A stretch of 9,243 nucleotides of DNA from Spirochaetales bacterium (GTDB lineage: Bacteria; Spirochaetota; Spirochaetia; DTKZ01). Under the pieces are notes generated by a model. The model was not told the DNA's origin and made no database searches. It was given only the letters and a program-made list of their open reading frames with translations. Made by a program: the position numbers and the translations under genes. Positions 1 through 7,372 of the stretch are shown in pieces; positions within the stretch are counted from its first letter, which is position 1, and every line of letters starts with the position of its first letter. The stretch lies in the NCBI GenBank assembly GCA_031274005.1, contig JAISQU010000218.1, positions 1 to 9,243 of the forward strand. The letters run 5' to 3'.

Positions 1-120
1 GAAGCGGAAATCCTTTTGGCGTAGCCAAAAGATTGGAGCGAAAAGCCCGGTTTGCGGCGTTTTACGCCGCAAATGCGCCCAAATTCCGAATTATTAAGGA
101 GATTTTGAACAGGCTCTAAG
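1..120 (+). repeat. Dispersed hairpin repeat, left copy
   Basis: This segment recurs in the same orientation at 9125-9243. I find four differences: T22 to C, one T lost at 94/95, and T105 and T106 both to C. It carries two perfect stem-loops. The first has arms CTTTTGGC (13-20) and GCCAAAAG (24-31) with loop GTA. The second has arms TTTGCGGCGT (51-60) and ACGCCGCAAA (64-73) with loop TTT. All differences between the copies fall outside the stems. The end AACAGGCTCT followed by AAG resembles the inverted terminus of the candidate mobile element at 8940-9239, so this may be the right part of another copy whose left part lies outside the window. Blocks of it also recur inverted at 6220-6364. Confidence 0.9.
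41..73 (-). terminator. Possible terminator of the oxidoreductase gene, inside the repeat
   Basis: Read on the minus strand, about 60 nt beyond the stop at 133, there is a perfect 10-bp GC-rich stem (73-64 with 60-51). It is followed by CCGGGC and then TTTT (plus positions 44-41). The T-tract is short and displaced from the stem, so termination efficiency is uncertain. The same order of hairpin then CCGGGCTTTTCG occurs just after the ABC operon at 6228-6257. That supports the idea that the repeat family supplies transcript ends. Confidence 0.35.
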
Positions 121-132
121 CGCTCATAATTT

Positions 133-1665
133 TCAGAATTTTTCAAGGAACTTTCTGCCGCAGGAAAGATTTCCCGCGATTTTTCCGCTTAAGGCCGCGG
201 AGATGACCCCGCCGGGCCACAGGCTGTAATGACCGCAGACCAGAAGATTTTCCAGCGGCGTCTTTATGAGATTTTTTAAGGGCCGGCGGTACACGAAAGA
301 CAACTCGTCAGCGTAACTCCAGCCGCCCGATGAGCCGCCGCTGTTGAGCGAAAACCTTTCCGAACTGAGGGGCGTCCCTGCGTCGCGGTACAGGATTTTC
401 GATTTCAGGCCGGGCAGAATATTTTCCGCGCTGCGGATAAGCTCGTCCGCCGCCGCGGTTTTGAGTTCCCTGTACGCTTCGGGCCGCGGCGTCCCGGAAG
501 AGCCATCGCCGGTTTTCCAGCGGTTTTCCCAGTCCCCCGAACTGTAGGTTTGCAGCACCAGGGCGCTTGCCCCCGGCGGAGCGGCGGCGGGATTTTCCCG
601 GCCGAAATGGTTCAGCAGAATCCACATCCTGCTGTGGACATCGAGATGCGAAGCCGCGTGGGGAAAAATCACATCATAGCCGGGAAAATAAAATACATGC
701 TGGGCGCCAAGCCGGGCCTGAACATCACCGGTATCCGCCGCGACGCCCAGATAAACGCTCAAAAGCGCCTCCGTCAGTTTCGCCTGCTCCGCTTTTTTCG
801 CGAAGGCGGGCTTAAACACCTGCGGCGCGATCTGCCTCACGAGCTTTTTATAGTCGCCGGCGTACACAAAACGGCGCGCCGTAAAAATCTCGCCGCTGTC
901 CGTCACAACCGACACGGCCCGCCGCCCCTTTACCTCAATCTTCGCGGCGCGCGCGGAAAGCCGAAGCTCTCCCCCAAACTCACGCAGGCGCTCTGCCAAA
1001 ACCGTATGCAGGGCCTGCATGCCTCCCTCAGGATACCAGTAATCGTGTATCCACAAATGCCAGAAACCCGCGAAGAAAATGAAAGGCATCCTGTAGTAAC
1101 CGATCTGCGAAAACCATCTCCGCAGCCCGGCGTTTTTTATAACAGAACAGGCTTTTTCCCTGTAGTCCCATGAAAGCCAGCGCCGCAGTTTGGGCAGCCA
1201 GGGCGCCAACCCCATAAGCCGCGTCCAGGAAAAATCATGAAGCAGCGGGAAGCGCCAGGGGTCGGAATGTTTTTGTATAAAGCGGGAGACCTCGCGGATT
1301 TCCCCGAACAGGGTATGTATCCCCCCTTCCGCCGGAAAAGCCGCGGCAAGAGCATCCTCCGCCGCGTCAAAGGAATCGACAAAAAAATCAAAATCAGGGG
1401 ACATCATCCTGAAACGCGGCTTGCTCCATTTTATCCGCTCAAGAACGCCAAGCTCCGCAAAAATGGGAAACACAATCCCAAGACTTTCAAAAGACTGGTC
1501 GCCTCCGTCAAAATAGAATTGTCCGCGGCGAAAGCCCGACATGTTGCCGCCCGTCTGGTGGTTCTGCTCCAGAACCAGGGTCTTCTTTCCCCGCCCCGCC
1601 AGATACAAAGCCGCCGTCATGCCCCCCAGGCCGCCGCCCAGAACAATCGCATCGTAGGTTTCCAT
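133..1665 (-). CDS. FAD-dependent oxidoreductase, phytoene desaturase/CrtISO-like
   Basis: A 510-residue flavoprotein of the family that holds phytoene desaturases, carotenoid isomerases and retinol saturases. The N-terminus has the FAD Rossmann fingerprint GGGLGG (residues 10-15, GxGxxG) with the ribose-binding acidic residue E33, then the family signature GG-x4-F-R-x-G with FDGG near 39-54. A PEGGMQAL segment lies mid-protein, as in CrtI-type enzymes. The C-terminus has the FAD-contacting stretch LLVCGHYSLWPGGVISAAL followed by SGKIAG (474-498). Length and domain order look complete. The ATG at 1665 sits directly before the conserved first beta strand, so the start is secure, although the nearest purine-rich site (AAAAAGG) is about 15 nt upstream. 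No carotenoid or isoprenoid genes lie beside it, so the substrate cannot be named. It is transcribed divergently from the ABC operon. Family assignment is confident; the reaction is not. Confidence 0.9.
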   Translation of the reverse strand: METYDAIVLGGGLGGMTAALYLAGRGKKTLVLEQNHQTGGNMSGFRRGQFYFDGGDQSFESLGIVFPIFAELGVLERIKWSKPRFRMMSPDFDFFVDSFDAAEDALAAAFPAEGGIHTLFGEIREVSRFIQKHSDPWRFPLLHDFSWTRLMGLAPWLPKLRRWLSWDYREKACSVIKNAGLRRWFSQIGYYRMPFIFFAGFWHLWIHDYWYPEGGMQALHTVLAERLREFGGELRLSARAAKIEVKGRRAVSVVTDSGEIFTARRFVYAGDYKKLVRQIAPQVFKPAFAKKAEQAKLTEALLSVYLGVAADTGDVQARLGAQHVFYFPGYDVIFPHAASHLDVHSRMWILLNHFGRENPAAAPPGASALVLQTYSSGDWENRWKTGDGSSGTPRPEAYRELKTAAADELIRSAENILPGLKSKILYRDAGTPLSSERFSLNSGGSSGGWSYADELSFVYRRPLKNLIKTPLENLLVCGHYSLWPGGVISAALSGKIAGNLSCGRKFLEKF

Positions 1666-1800
1666 ACCGTCACTGTATAACCTTTTTCAGAGAAGCGGCA
1701 AGAGCCATAAAAATTTATAATATGCGTGCATTTTTTATCATGATGTATTACAATAGAGTAATTAAAATGCAGTGAGTCTTTGATCATAAAGGAGGATCGT
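1666..1800. promoter_or_regulatory. Divergent promoter region between oxidoreductase and ABC operon
   Basis: This 135-bp AT-rich intergenic region must drive two divergent units. Candidate -10 elements are TATAAT (1716-1721) and TACAAT (1749-1754) on the plus strand, with TATTAT on the minus strand over 1717-1722. I see no convincing -35 partner for any of them. A short perfect palindrome ATCATGAT (1737-1744) lies just upstream of TACAAT and could be part of an operator. It is not a recognisable Fur box. The strong ribosome-binding site at 1789-1795 lies at the right end. The assignment rests on position and base composition more than on clear motifs. Confidence 0.4.
1789..1795 (+). promoter_or_regulatory. 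Strong ribosome-binding site that fixes the binding-protein start
   Basis: AAGGAGG ends 5 nt before the ATG at 1801, near-consensus in sequence and spacing. It selects 1801 over the in-frame TTG at 1780, which would place this motif inside the gene and add residues ahead of the signal peptide. A strong site suits the most highly expressed member of an ABC import operon. Confidence 0.9.
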
Positions 1801-2808
1801 ATGAAACGTATTCTGACTTGCATTATGGCTGCGGCGCTTCTTTTTGGCGCGCTCCCGGCCTGGGCGCAGACTGTGTCCGCGTACAGCACGCTGGAGGAAC
1901 CTCTGGCGAAGGCCCTGTTTGAGCAGTACAAGCAGGAAACCGGCGTAACCGTCAATTTTGTCCGGCTTGCCGGCGGGGAGGCCATAGCCCGTATGGAAGC
2001 CGAAAAAGCCAATCCCCAGGCGTCGATATGGGTAGGCGGAGTCGGCCTTGACCATATCACCGCCAAGACGCGGGGCCTGACTATTGCCTACCGTTCACGC
2101 GCGGCCGGAAATACCCCGGCTCAGTTCCGCGACCCCGAGAACTTCTGGATAGGCCTCTATGTGGGTCCCCTTACCTTTGCCACCAATCTTGACAGGGCAA
2201 AGGCCCTGAATATTACCCCGCCGAAAAGCTGGGCCGACCTTCTGAAACCCCAGTACAAGGGTCTTATCCGCATGGCCAACCCCAACTCGTCGGGCACGGC
2301 CTACAGCGTGGTTGCCACAATCAGAACCCTCAATAACAAGGACGAAAACAAGGCCTTTGATTACCTGAAAAAACTGGACGCGAATATCGACCAGTACACG
2401 ACCTCCGGTGCTGCACCGGGAAAAAGCGTCGCCATAGGCGAGATTCCCATAGCCATAGGCTATGCCCATGACCAGGTAAAACTGAAGGCCGAAGGCGCCA
2501 ATATAGAAAACAACCCGCCGGCGGAAGGCGCGGGCTATGAGCTTGCTTCCATGTCCCTCATCAAGGGCGGCAAGGATTCGGTCGAGGCCCGCAAACTCTA
2601 CGACTGGGTACTCTCTTCCCCGAACGCCCAGAAGCTGTTCACCCAGTGGTATCTGGTTCTTGTCGCCAAAGGCGCGCAGAAACATCCTCTGGCCCTTTCC
2701 CTCGATCAAATAAAGACTGTTAACCAGGACATGGTGTGGGACGGGGACGCGGCAAACAAAAAACGCCTTCTGGACAGGTGGAACGCCGAAATCGGCTCAA
2801 AACGATAA
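1801..2808 (+). CDS. ABC importer periplasmic solute-binding protein (FbpA/AfuA-type)
   Basis: A 335-residue extracellular solute-binding protein of the ferric-type family 1 group, which captures ligand outside the inner membrane for the permease encoded next. Residues 1-22 are a Sec signal peptide: KR, a hydrophobic core, then AWA before Q23. No lipobox cysteine is placed for lipoprotein processing, so it should be a free periplasmic protein, which implies a diderm cell. Family features include the GG-x-GLDH-x2-AK segment (79-89), PKSWADLL (140-148), the Ser/Thr-rich loop NPNSSGTAY (160-168) and TTSGAAPGKS (200-209). The adjacent Tyr-Tyr pair used for Fe3+ by classical FbpA proteins is absent; the corresponding region reads AIGYAHDQ (218-225). 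Either a variant iron site or another anionic ligand is possible, such as the hexose phosphates bound by AfuA. It is the first gene of a three-gene operon. Confidence 0.9.
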   Translation: MKRILTCIMAAALLFGALPAWAQTVSAYSTLEEPLAKALFEQYKQETGVTVNFVRLAGGEAIARMEAEKANPQASIWVGGVGLDHITAKTRGLTIAYRSRAAGNTPAQFRDPENFWIGLYVGPLTFATNLDRAKALNITPPKSWADLLKPQYKGLIRMANPNSSGTAYSVVATIRTLNNKDENKAFDYLKKLDANIDQYTTSGAAPGKSVAIGEIPIAIGYAHDQVKLKAEGANIENNPPAEGAGYELASMSLIKGGKDSVEARKLYDWVLSSPNAQKLFTQWYLVLVAKGAQKHPLALSLDQIKTVNQDMVWDGDAANKKRLLDRWNAEIGSKR

Positions 2809-2813
2809 TAGAG

Positions 2814-2841
2814 TTGTTCGGAAACTTTCGTTTCCGAACAA
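2814..2841 (+). terminator. Intercistronic stem-loop after the binding-protein gene
   Basis: A perfect 12-bp stem, TTGTTCGGAAAC (2814-2825) and GTTTCCGAACAA (2830-2841), has loop TTTC. It starts 5 nt after the stop codon and is followed only by TTTCCC, so it is at most a leaky terminator. In ABC operons such hairpins often stabilise or partly terminate the binding-protein message, so that more of it is made than of the permease. The hairpin is directly visible; the role is inferred. Confidence 0.6.
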
Positions 2842-2877
2842 TTTCCCAGGCTAGTCTTAAAATATGGTAACAAAGAT

Positions 2878-5112
2878 ATGATAAAAAAACGGAACCTGTT
2901 AAAACTTCTGGCGGCGGCTCTGCTGTTCGCCATAGGGGATATCTGGGTTTACACATCCCTGCTGGATTCGTTCCGTTCCTACTACGAAACGAACAGCATG
3001 AAGGAAGTTACCCTCTTTGCCCGGACCGCTCCCGACGACAGCGTGTATTACGATGACTGGATAGCGAGTCTGCCCGGTGAAATCGCGGGGGGCCGCGCCA
3101 TGATTCTGTCTCTGAACGAGGATTCCGAGTTCGTTCCCGCCGCGGGGGATTCCGTCGCCGGGGCCATTTGGGATGCGTACAAAGACAGCGAGGATTTCAG
3201 GAAGGGCCTGGAAAGCGTGTACTATCTTCTGCCGTATAAAATTCCTTCAGGAATTCCGGCGGCGGAACTGGCGCGGCTCGTGCCGGAGGCTTCCGCCGAT
3301 ATTTCGCCGGAAGGAATGCAGATATACCTTCTGCCTATTCCCGACGAGTCGGGCTTCGATGTAACAGGGGCGGTGCTCATGGCCGTACCCGCGGGTTCCG
3401 CCGGACAGTTTGAAGAACTCCTCGGCGGAATGTGCGTTCTTGCGTGGATTATCTTTGTTACCCTCTTTGCCGTGGGGACCCTCTCGCGGGACCCCATTAC
3501 CGGATACGCCATCATCTTTCTCCTCGCGGTATCCATTACCTTTGTGGCGTATCCCCTCTTTGAATCCTTCCGCCTTACCTTTATTGACGGAGGGGTTTTC
3601 TCCCTCGCCATCTGGCAAAAAACCTTTTCCGTGGAATACCTGCGGCCCTTCTGGGGTTCCCTGCTTCTGGGCATACTGACAGCGTCGATTTCCACGCTTA
3701 TAGGTTTCGCCTTTGCCTTTCTTACCGAGCGTACCGGCGCGCGGGGCAAAAAGCTCATCGGCAGCCTGGCGACCATGCCGGTTATCTCCCCGCCTTTTTC
3801 CCTCACTCTGTCGCTCATCCTGCTTTTTGGCAATAACGGGCTTATCACCCATCAGCTTTTGGGCATAGACTTTTCGATTTACGGCCTGGGCGGGCTTGTG
3901 CTGGCCCAGACTATAGGCATGTTTCCCATTGCGTATATGACCCTTTCGAGCGTTCTGCGTTCCATAGATTCCACGGTGGAGGACGCCGCCCTGGATCTTC
4001 AGGCCACGCGCCTGCGGACTTTTCTTACCATTACCCTGCCTCTGTCCCTGCCGGGGCTGCTCTCCTCCTGGCTCCTCGTTTTTACCAATTCTCTGGCCGA
4101 CTTTGCGAATCCCCTGCTTCTGGCGGGCTCTTACCGCGTTCTGTCGGTAGAGGCGTATATCGAGGTTACGGGCAGGAACAATCTGGGCGGCGGCGCGGCC
4201 CTGTCTCTGCTGCTGCTTCTTCCTACACTGACGGCCTTTTTTGCCCAGCGCTACTGGGTCAACAGAAAAAGCGTTGTCACCGTTACGGGCAAACCCTCCA
4301 CGCGCCTCGCGGAACTGGCTACAAAACCCGTGCGCCTTGGCCTGCAAAGTTTTGTCTGGATATGCCTCGCCTTTATCCTGGCGCTCTACGGTACCATCAT
4401 CGCGGGTTGTTTTGTGAAGAACTGGGGTATTGATTATACCTTTACCCTGGCCAACTTCGGCGAAGCCCTTTCGCGGGGTTACCAGTCCATCATCAGTACC
4501 GTTACCCTCGCGGCAATCGCGACGCCCATAGCGGGCATCATCGCCATGGCGGCCTCGGTTATCGTGGTGCGGCGTACCTTTATCGGCAAACGCATTCTGG
4601 AAGTTCTTTTGATGACGCCCTTCGCCATTCCCGGAACCCTTCTGGGTATTTCCTACGTTCTGGCCTTTAACAAACCGCCGCTTCTGCTTATAGGAACAGC
4701 GGCGATCATCGTCATCAACTACGTTATCCGCGAACTTCCCGTGGGCCTTGAAACCGGGGCGGCGAACCTGCGGCAGATAGACCCCGCCATAGAAGAGGCG
4801 GCTCAGGACCTGGGCGCCGACTCCTCCAAAGTTTTTACCTCCGTGGTGCTGCCCCTGATACGGCCCGCCTTTCTTACCAGCATGTCCTACACCTTTGTAC
4901 GCTCCATGACGGCGGTCAGCGCTGTCATCTTTCTCATCTCCGCGCGCTGGTATCACCTGACGGTGCAGATTTACAATTTTTCAGAAAATATCCGGTTCGG
5001 TCTGGCCAGTGTTCTGGCCACCGTCCTTATCATCATAGTCATGGGCGCTTTTTGCCTCATGCAGTTCCTTGTCCGTGACAAGGGGCTTACCGAAAAGAAC
5101 ATCGTACGATAG
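2878..5112 (+). CDS. ABC importer permease, fused two-domain (FbpB/AfuB-type)
   Basis: A 744-residue inner-membrane protein carrying both halves of the translocation channel in one chain. There are two EAA-type coupling motifs, one per half: EDAALDL through TLPL (368-388) and EEAAQDLGA through VLPL (639-660). Each would dock on the ATPase encoded next. The first transmembrane segment (about 7-28) is followed by about 150 mostly polar residues (30-180), predicted to be outside the membrane. Hydrophobic segments then follow at about 184-203, 208-226 and 257-282 and onwards. That N-terminal insertion is longer than in a minimal fused permease of this class and may contact the binding protein. 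The ATG at 2878 has only a weak upstream purine tract (CAAAG) and follows the hairpin at 2814-2841. The fused architecture is typical of ferric-type importers and of AfuB. Confidence 0.92.
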   Translation: MIKKRNLLKLLAAALLFAIGDIWVYTSLLDSFRSYYETNSMKEVTLFARTAPDDSVYYDDWIASLPGEIAGGRAMILSLNEDSEFVPAAGDSVAGAIWDAYKDSEDFRKGLESVYYLLPYKIPSGIPAAELARLVPEASADISPEGMQIYLLPIPDESGFDVTGAVLMAVPAGSAGQFEELLGGMCVLAWIIFVTLFAVGTLSRDPITGYAIIFLLAVSITFVAYPLFESFRLTFIDGGVFSLAIWQKTFSVEYLRPFWGSLLLGILTASISTLIGFAFAFLTERTGARGKKLIGSLATMPVISPPFSLTLSLILLFGNNGLITHQLLGIDFSIYGLGGLVLAQTIGMFPIAYMTLSSVLRSIDSTVEDAALDLQATRLRTFLTITLPLSLPGLLSSWLLVFTNSLADFANPLLLAGSYRVLSVEAYIEVTGRNNLGGGAALSLLLLLPTLTAFFAQRYWVNRKSVVTVTGKPSTRLAELATKPVRLGLQSFVWICLAFILALYGTIIAGCFVKNWGIDYTFTLANFGEALSRGYQSIISTVTLAAIATPIAGIIAMAASVIVVRRTFIGKRILEVLLMTPFAIPGTLLGISYVLAFNKPPLLLIGTAAIIVINYVIRELPVGLETGAANLRQIDPAIEEAAQDLGADSSKVFTSVVLPLIRPAFLTSMSYTFVRSMTAVSAVIFLISARWYHLTVQIYNFSENIRFGLASVLATVLIIIVMGAFCLMQFLVRDKGLTEKNIVR

Positions 5113-5121
5113 GGGAAATAT

Positions 5122-6216
5122 ATGAGCAAGAAAAACAGTGTTTCCGTAACCCTGGAAGGGGTAACGAAGATTTATAAAAACACCAAGGGCCGGCCCGATG
5201 TTGTCGCGGTGCATGAGTCGGACTTTGTGGTACAGCCGGGAGACCTCGTAACCCTTCTGGGCCCCTCGGGCTGCGGCAAAACAACGACCCTGCGCATGAT
5301 CGCGGGTTTTGAGCTGCCCTCCACGGGGAGGATACTCATAGGCCAGCAGGACGTAACCATGCTGCCTCCCAACGCGCGGGACACGGCGACGGTGTTCCAG
5401 AGCTACGGGCTTTTCCCCCATCTGACGGTGGGCGAAAACGTGGCCTACGGCCTGAAGCTGCGGAAAATCCCCCATGCCGACAGCGCGAAAAAAGTAAAGG
5501 AGTTCCTTGCCATGGTGGGCCTCGCCGACCTGTACGACCGCGCCCCGGGACGGCTCTCCGGCGGCCAGCAGCAGCGTGTGGCCCTCGCGCGCAGCCTTAT
5601 CGTGGAACCCTCCGTACTGCTTCTTGACGAGCCTCTTTCCAATCTGGACGCCCTTTTGCGCGAACAGATGCGCGTGGAAATACGGCGCATACAGAAGACC
5701 TTCGGCATTACCGCCGTTTATGTTACCCACGACCGCGTGGAAGCCATGAGCCTCTCCGACCAGGTTATCGTCATGAAAGACGGAGAAATCAAACAGATGG
5801 GTTCTCCCCAGGAAATTTACGAAAACCCCAACAGTAAATTCGTCGCGGGTTTTGTGGGCAAAGTCGCCTTCTTCCCCGTCGAACTGCTGGAAAAAACCGG
5901 AAACGGCTGGACCTGCCGCCTGGGACAAAAAACCATGACGTTAAACCGCTTTGCCGCCGACGTGGAGGCGGACAAAGAAGCTGTTATCATGGCGCGGCCC
6001 GAATCCCTGCGGCTTGTGGAACCGGGCGCCGGCTCCATCGCAGGCACGGTGCACATGAACGTTTACCTGGGCCACAGCATAGAAACCTTTGTGGACACAT
6101 CCTACGGCGAGGTGCTTATCCAGGTTGACGACCCTGCCTCAAAAAAGATTTTCCCCGAAGGCTCTCAGGTCTCCGTAGACTTTGTGCCGGAACGGGTAAG
6201 AATTTTGAGGGGATAA
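5122..6216 (+). CDS. ABC importer ATP-binding protein (FbpC/AfuC/PotA-type)
   Basis: A 364-residue cytoplasmic ATPase that powers the importer. All nucleotide-binding elements are present in order: Walker A GPSGCGKTT (47-55), Q-loop Q93 in VFQSYGLFPH, signature LSGGQQQR (145-152), Walker B VLLLDEP with catalytic E170, D-loop SNLD, and H203 in VTHD. The residue after the H-loop THD is R where THDQ is the common form; this is conservative and unlikely to inactivate it. Residues from about 285 to 363 form a TOBE-type C-terminal domain, as in importers of iron, polyamines and sugars, which can be a regulatory or ligand-sensing part. The ATG is preceded by AGGGGA (5111-5116), which overlaps the permease TAG stop, so the two genes are tightly coupled. 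This is the last gene of the operon, with a hairpin starting 11 nt downstream. Confidence 0.95.
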   Translation: MSKKNSVSVTLEGVTKIYKNTKGRPDVVAVHESDFVVQPGDLVTLLGPSGCGKTTTLRMIAGFELPSTGRILIGQQDVTMLPPNARDTATVFQSYGLFPHLTVGENVAYGLKLRKIPHADSAKKVKEFLAMVGLADLYDRAPGRLSGGQQQRVALARSLIVEPSVLLLDEPLSNLDALLREQMRVEIRRIQKTFGITAVYVTHDRVEAMSLSDQVIVMKDGEIKQMGSPQEIYENPNSKFVAGFVGKVAFFPVELLEKTGNGWTCRLGQKTMTLNRFAADVEADKEAVIMARPESLRLVEPGAGSIAGTVHMNVYLGHSIETFVDTSYGEVLIQVDDPASKKIFPEGSQVSVDFVPERVRILRG

Positions 6217-6219
6217 ACA

Positions 6220-6364
6220 GGGCGCATCCCCGCCGGCCGGCGGGGCCGGGCTTTTCGGGGGTTCCGCTCGGTGGACTACAAGCCGTAAAAACCAGACCTG
6301 AAAAATTGCGAAGCAATTTTGTAAGTGTCTTTACACAAAACGGTCGCTCAATCCCTTGCGCCCC
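6220..6364 (-). repeat. Composite repeat sharing blocks with the terminal repeats
   Basis: Read on the minus strand this region keeps the block order of the window-end repeat: GGGGCGCAAGGGATTGAGCG (6364-6345), then GAGCGG (6269-6264), CGAAAAGCCCGG (6257-6246), a palindrome, and ATGCGCCC (6227-6220). The terminal copy at 9125-9243 has the GGGATTGAAGCG, GGAGCGAAAAGCCCGG and ATGCGCCC blocks in the same order, with GGGGCGC and AAGGGATT just upstream. The hairpins between blocks differ completely in sequence. Here they are AAAATTGC-GAA-GCAATTTT (6302-6320) and the 18-nt palindrome at 6228-6245, and the middle spacer is longer. This looks like a modular repeat family, not a chance similarity. Confidence 0.65.
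6228..6256 (+). terminator. Probable terminator of the ABC operon
   Basis: A perfect 18-nt GC palindrome, CCCCGCCGG (6228-6236) with CCGGCGGGG (6237-6245), starts 11 nt after the operon's last stop codon. It is followed by CCGGGC and TTTT (6252-6255). The stem is very stable but the T-tract is short and offset, so termination may be partial. A second AT-rich hairpin (6302-6320) and a possible pairing TTTTGT/ACAAAA (6317-6340) follow before the next gene. Confidence 0.5.
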
Positions 6365-6396
6365 ACGGGCTTGCCGGGCAGTCCTCTAAAAAGTAC

Positions 6397-6423
6397 TTGC
6401 CATAAAAAAGAATTGAATATAAT
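6397..6423 (+). promoter_or_regulatory. Promoter of the methyltransferase gene
   Basis: A perfect -10 TATAAT (6418-6423) is preceded by the -35-like TTGCCA (6397-6402) with a 15-bp spacer, slightly short. It lies just inside the AT-rich island and downstream of the GC-rich repeat, so the restriction-modification genes have their own promoter. The ribosome-binding site GAGG (6431-6434) lies 8 nt before the ATG at 6443. No control-protein gene or obvious C-box repeat is visible. Confidence 0.55.
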
Positions 6424-6442
6424 ATGGATTGAGGTATTTTAG

Positions 6443-7348
6443 ATGGGACGAATTTTAGATAAATACTCTGAAAAAGCGGATGCCATTATTAATAATGGTT
6501 CCTGTTATGATTTTGTAAAGACTATTCCCGATCAATCGGCTAAATTAATTATTACTTCACCCCCTTATAATATTGGCAAAAAATATGAAAAAAAGTCAAG
6601 CCTTAAGGATTATTATAATAGCCAGGAACAAATAATAGATGAATGCGTAAGAATACTTTCAAGTGATGGAAGCATCTGTTGGCAAACGGGAAATTTTGTG
6701 GAAAATTCGGAAATAGTGCCATTAGACATATTATTATATCCAATATTTCAAAAGCATAAGCTTAGATTGCGCAATAGAATAATATGGGAATTTGGTCATG
6801 GGCTTCATGCCTCTAAACGCTTTTCCGGACGCTATGAAACTATTTTGTGGTTTACAAAAAGCGATGATTATGTATTTAATTTGGACCCTGTAAGGGTACC
6901 CCAAAAATATCCAAACAAAAAGTATTTCAAAGGGCCAAGGACTGGTGAGTTTTCCTGTAATCCATTGGGTAAAAATCCAAGTGATATATGGTATATTCCC
7001 AATGTAAAGAATAATCATATCGAAAAAACAATACACCCTTGTCAATTTCCTATAGAATTAATTGAGAGATTGGTTCTTGCTTTGACAAATGAAAAAGATT
7101 TAGTATTTGACCCCTTTTTAGGTGTTGGTTCAACAACTGCTGCTGCTGTAAAGAATAAACGCAGAGGCATGGGTTGTGAATTATTAAAAGAATATTATGA
7201 TCTTGCAATTGAAAGGACAAAATTAGCAATGGATGGAAAACTTAAAACTCGTCCTATGAATAAACCTATTTATGATCCCTTAAATCCAAAAATCAATCTG
7301 GAATATGGAGAAGAACATGATCCTGAACAATTGGTTCTTTTTGGATAA
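6443..7348 (+). CDS. Type II DNA methyltransferase, beta class (SPPY motif)
   Basis: A 301-residue S-adenosylmethionine-dependent DNA amino-methyltransferase, the modification half of a restriction-modification pair. Motif order is that of the beta class: catalytic motif IV TSPPYNIG (38-45) near the N-terminus, a variable target-recognition stretch in the middle (about 105-190), motif X HPCQFPIELIERL (198-210) and the AdoMet-binding motif I DPFLGVGST (223-231) near the C-terminus. An SPPY motif IV is typical of N4-cytosine enzymes, though some N6-adenine enzymes share it. The adjacent BstYI-like nuclease suggests RGATCY as target. The reading frame is intact with all motifs present. Base composition is far lower in GC than the ABC genes, indicating acquisition by transfer. 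It ends 24 nt before the nuclease gene, in the same direction. Class assignment is confident; target and methylated base are inferred. Confidence 0.93.
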   Translation: MGRILDKYSEKADAIINNGSCYDFVKTIPDQSAKLIITSPPYNIGKKYEKKSSLKDYYNSQEQIIDECVRILSSDGSICWQTGNFVENSEIVPLDILLYPIFQKHKLRLRNRIIWEFGHGLHASKRFSGRYETILWFTKSDDYVFNLDPVRVPQKYPNKKYFKGPRTGEFSCNPLGKNPSDIWYIPNVKNNHIEKTIHPCQFPIELIERLVLALTNEKDLVFDPFLGVGSTTAAAVKNKRRGMGCELLKEYYDLAIERTKLAMDGKLKTRPMNKPIYDPLNPKINLEYGEEHDPEQLVLFG

Positions 7349-7372
7349 ATCCAGGGTATATGAAATGGTAAA

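Noticed and set aside
1737..1744. A Fur box upstream of the ABC operon
   Set aside because: Only an 8-nt palindrome ATCATGAT is present. The surrounding bases do not extend it to a recognisable 19-nt Fur site.
3247..4956. A long minus-strand open frame (569 codons) opposite the permease gene
   Set aside because: It lies antisense to a gene with two clear EAA motifs. Its translation is low-complexity, rich in G, K, R and Q, as expected from the complement of GC-rich membrane-protein codons.
4981..5928. A 315-codon minus-strand frame opposite the ATPase gene
   Set aside because: It is antisense to all Walker and signature motifs, with no recognisable domain. It is a composition shadow.
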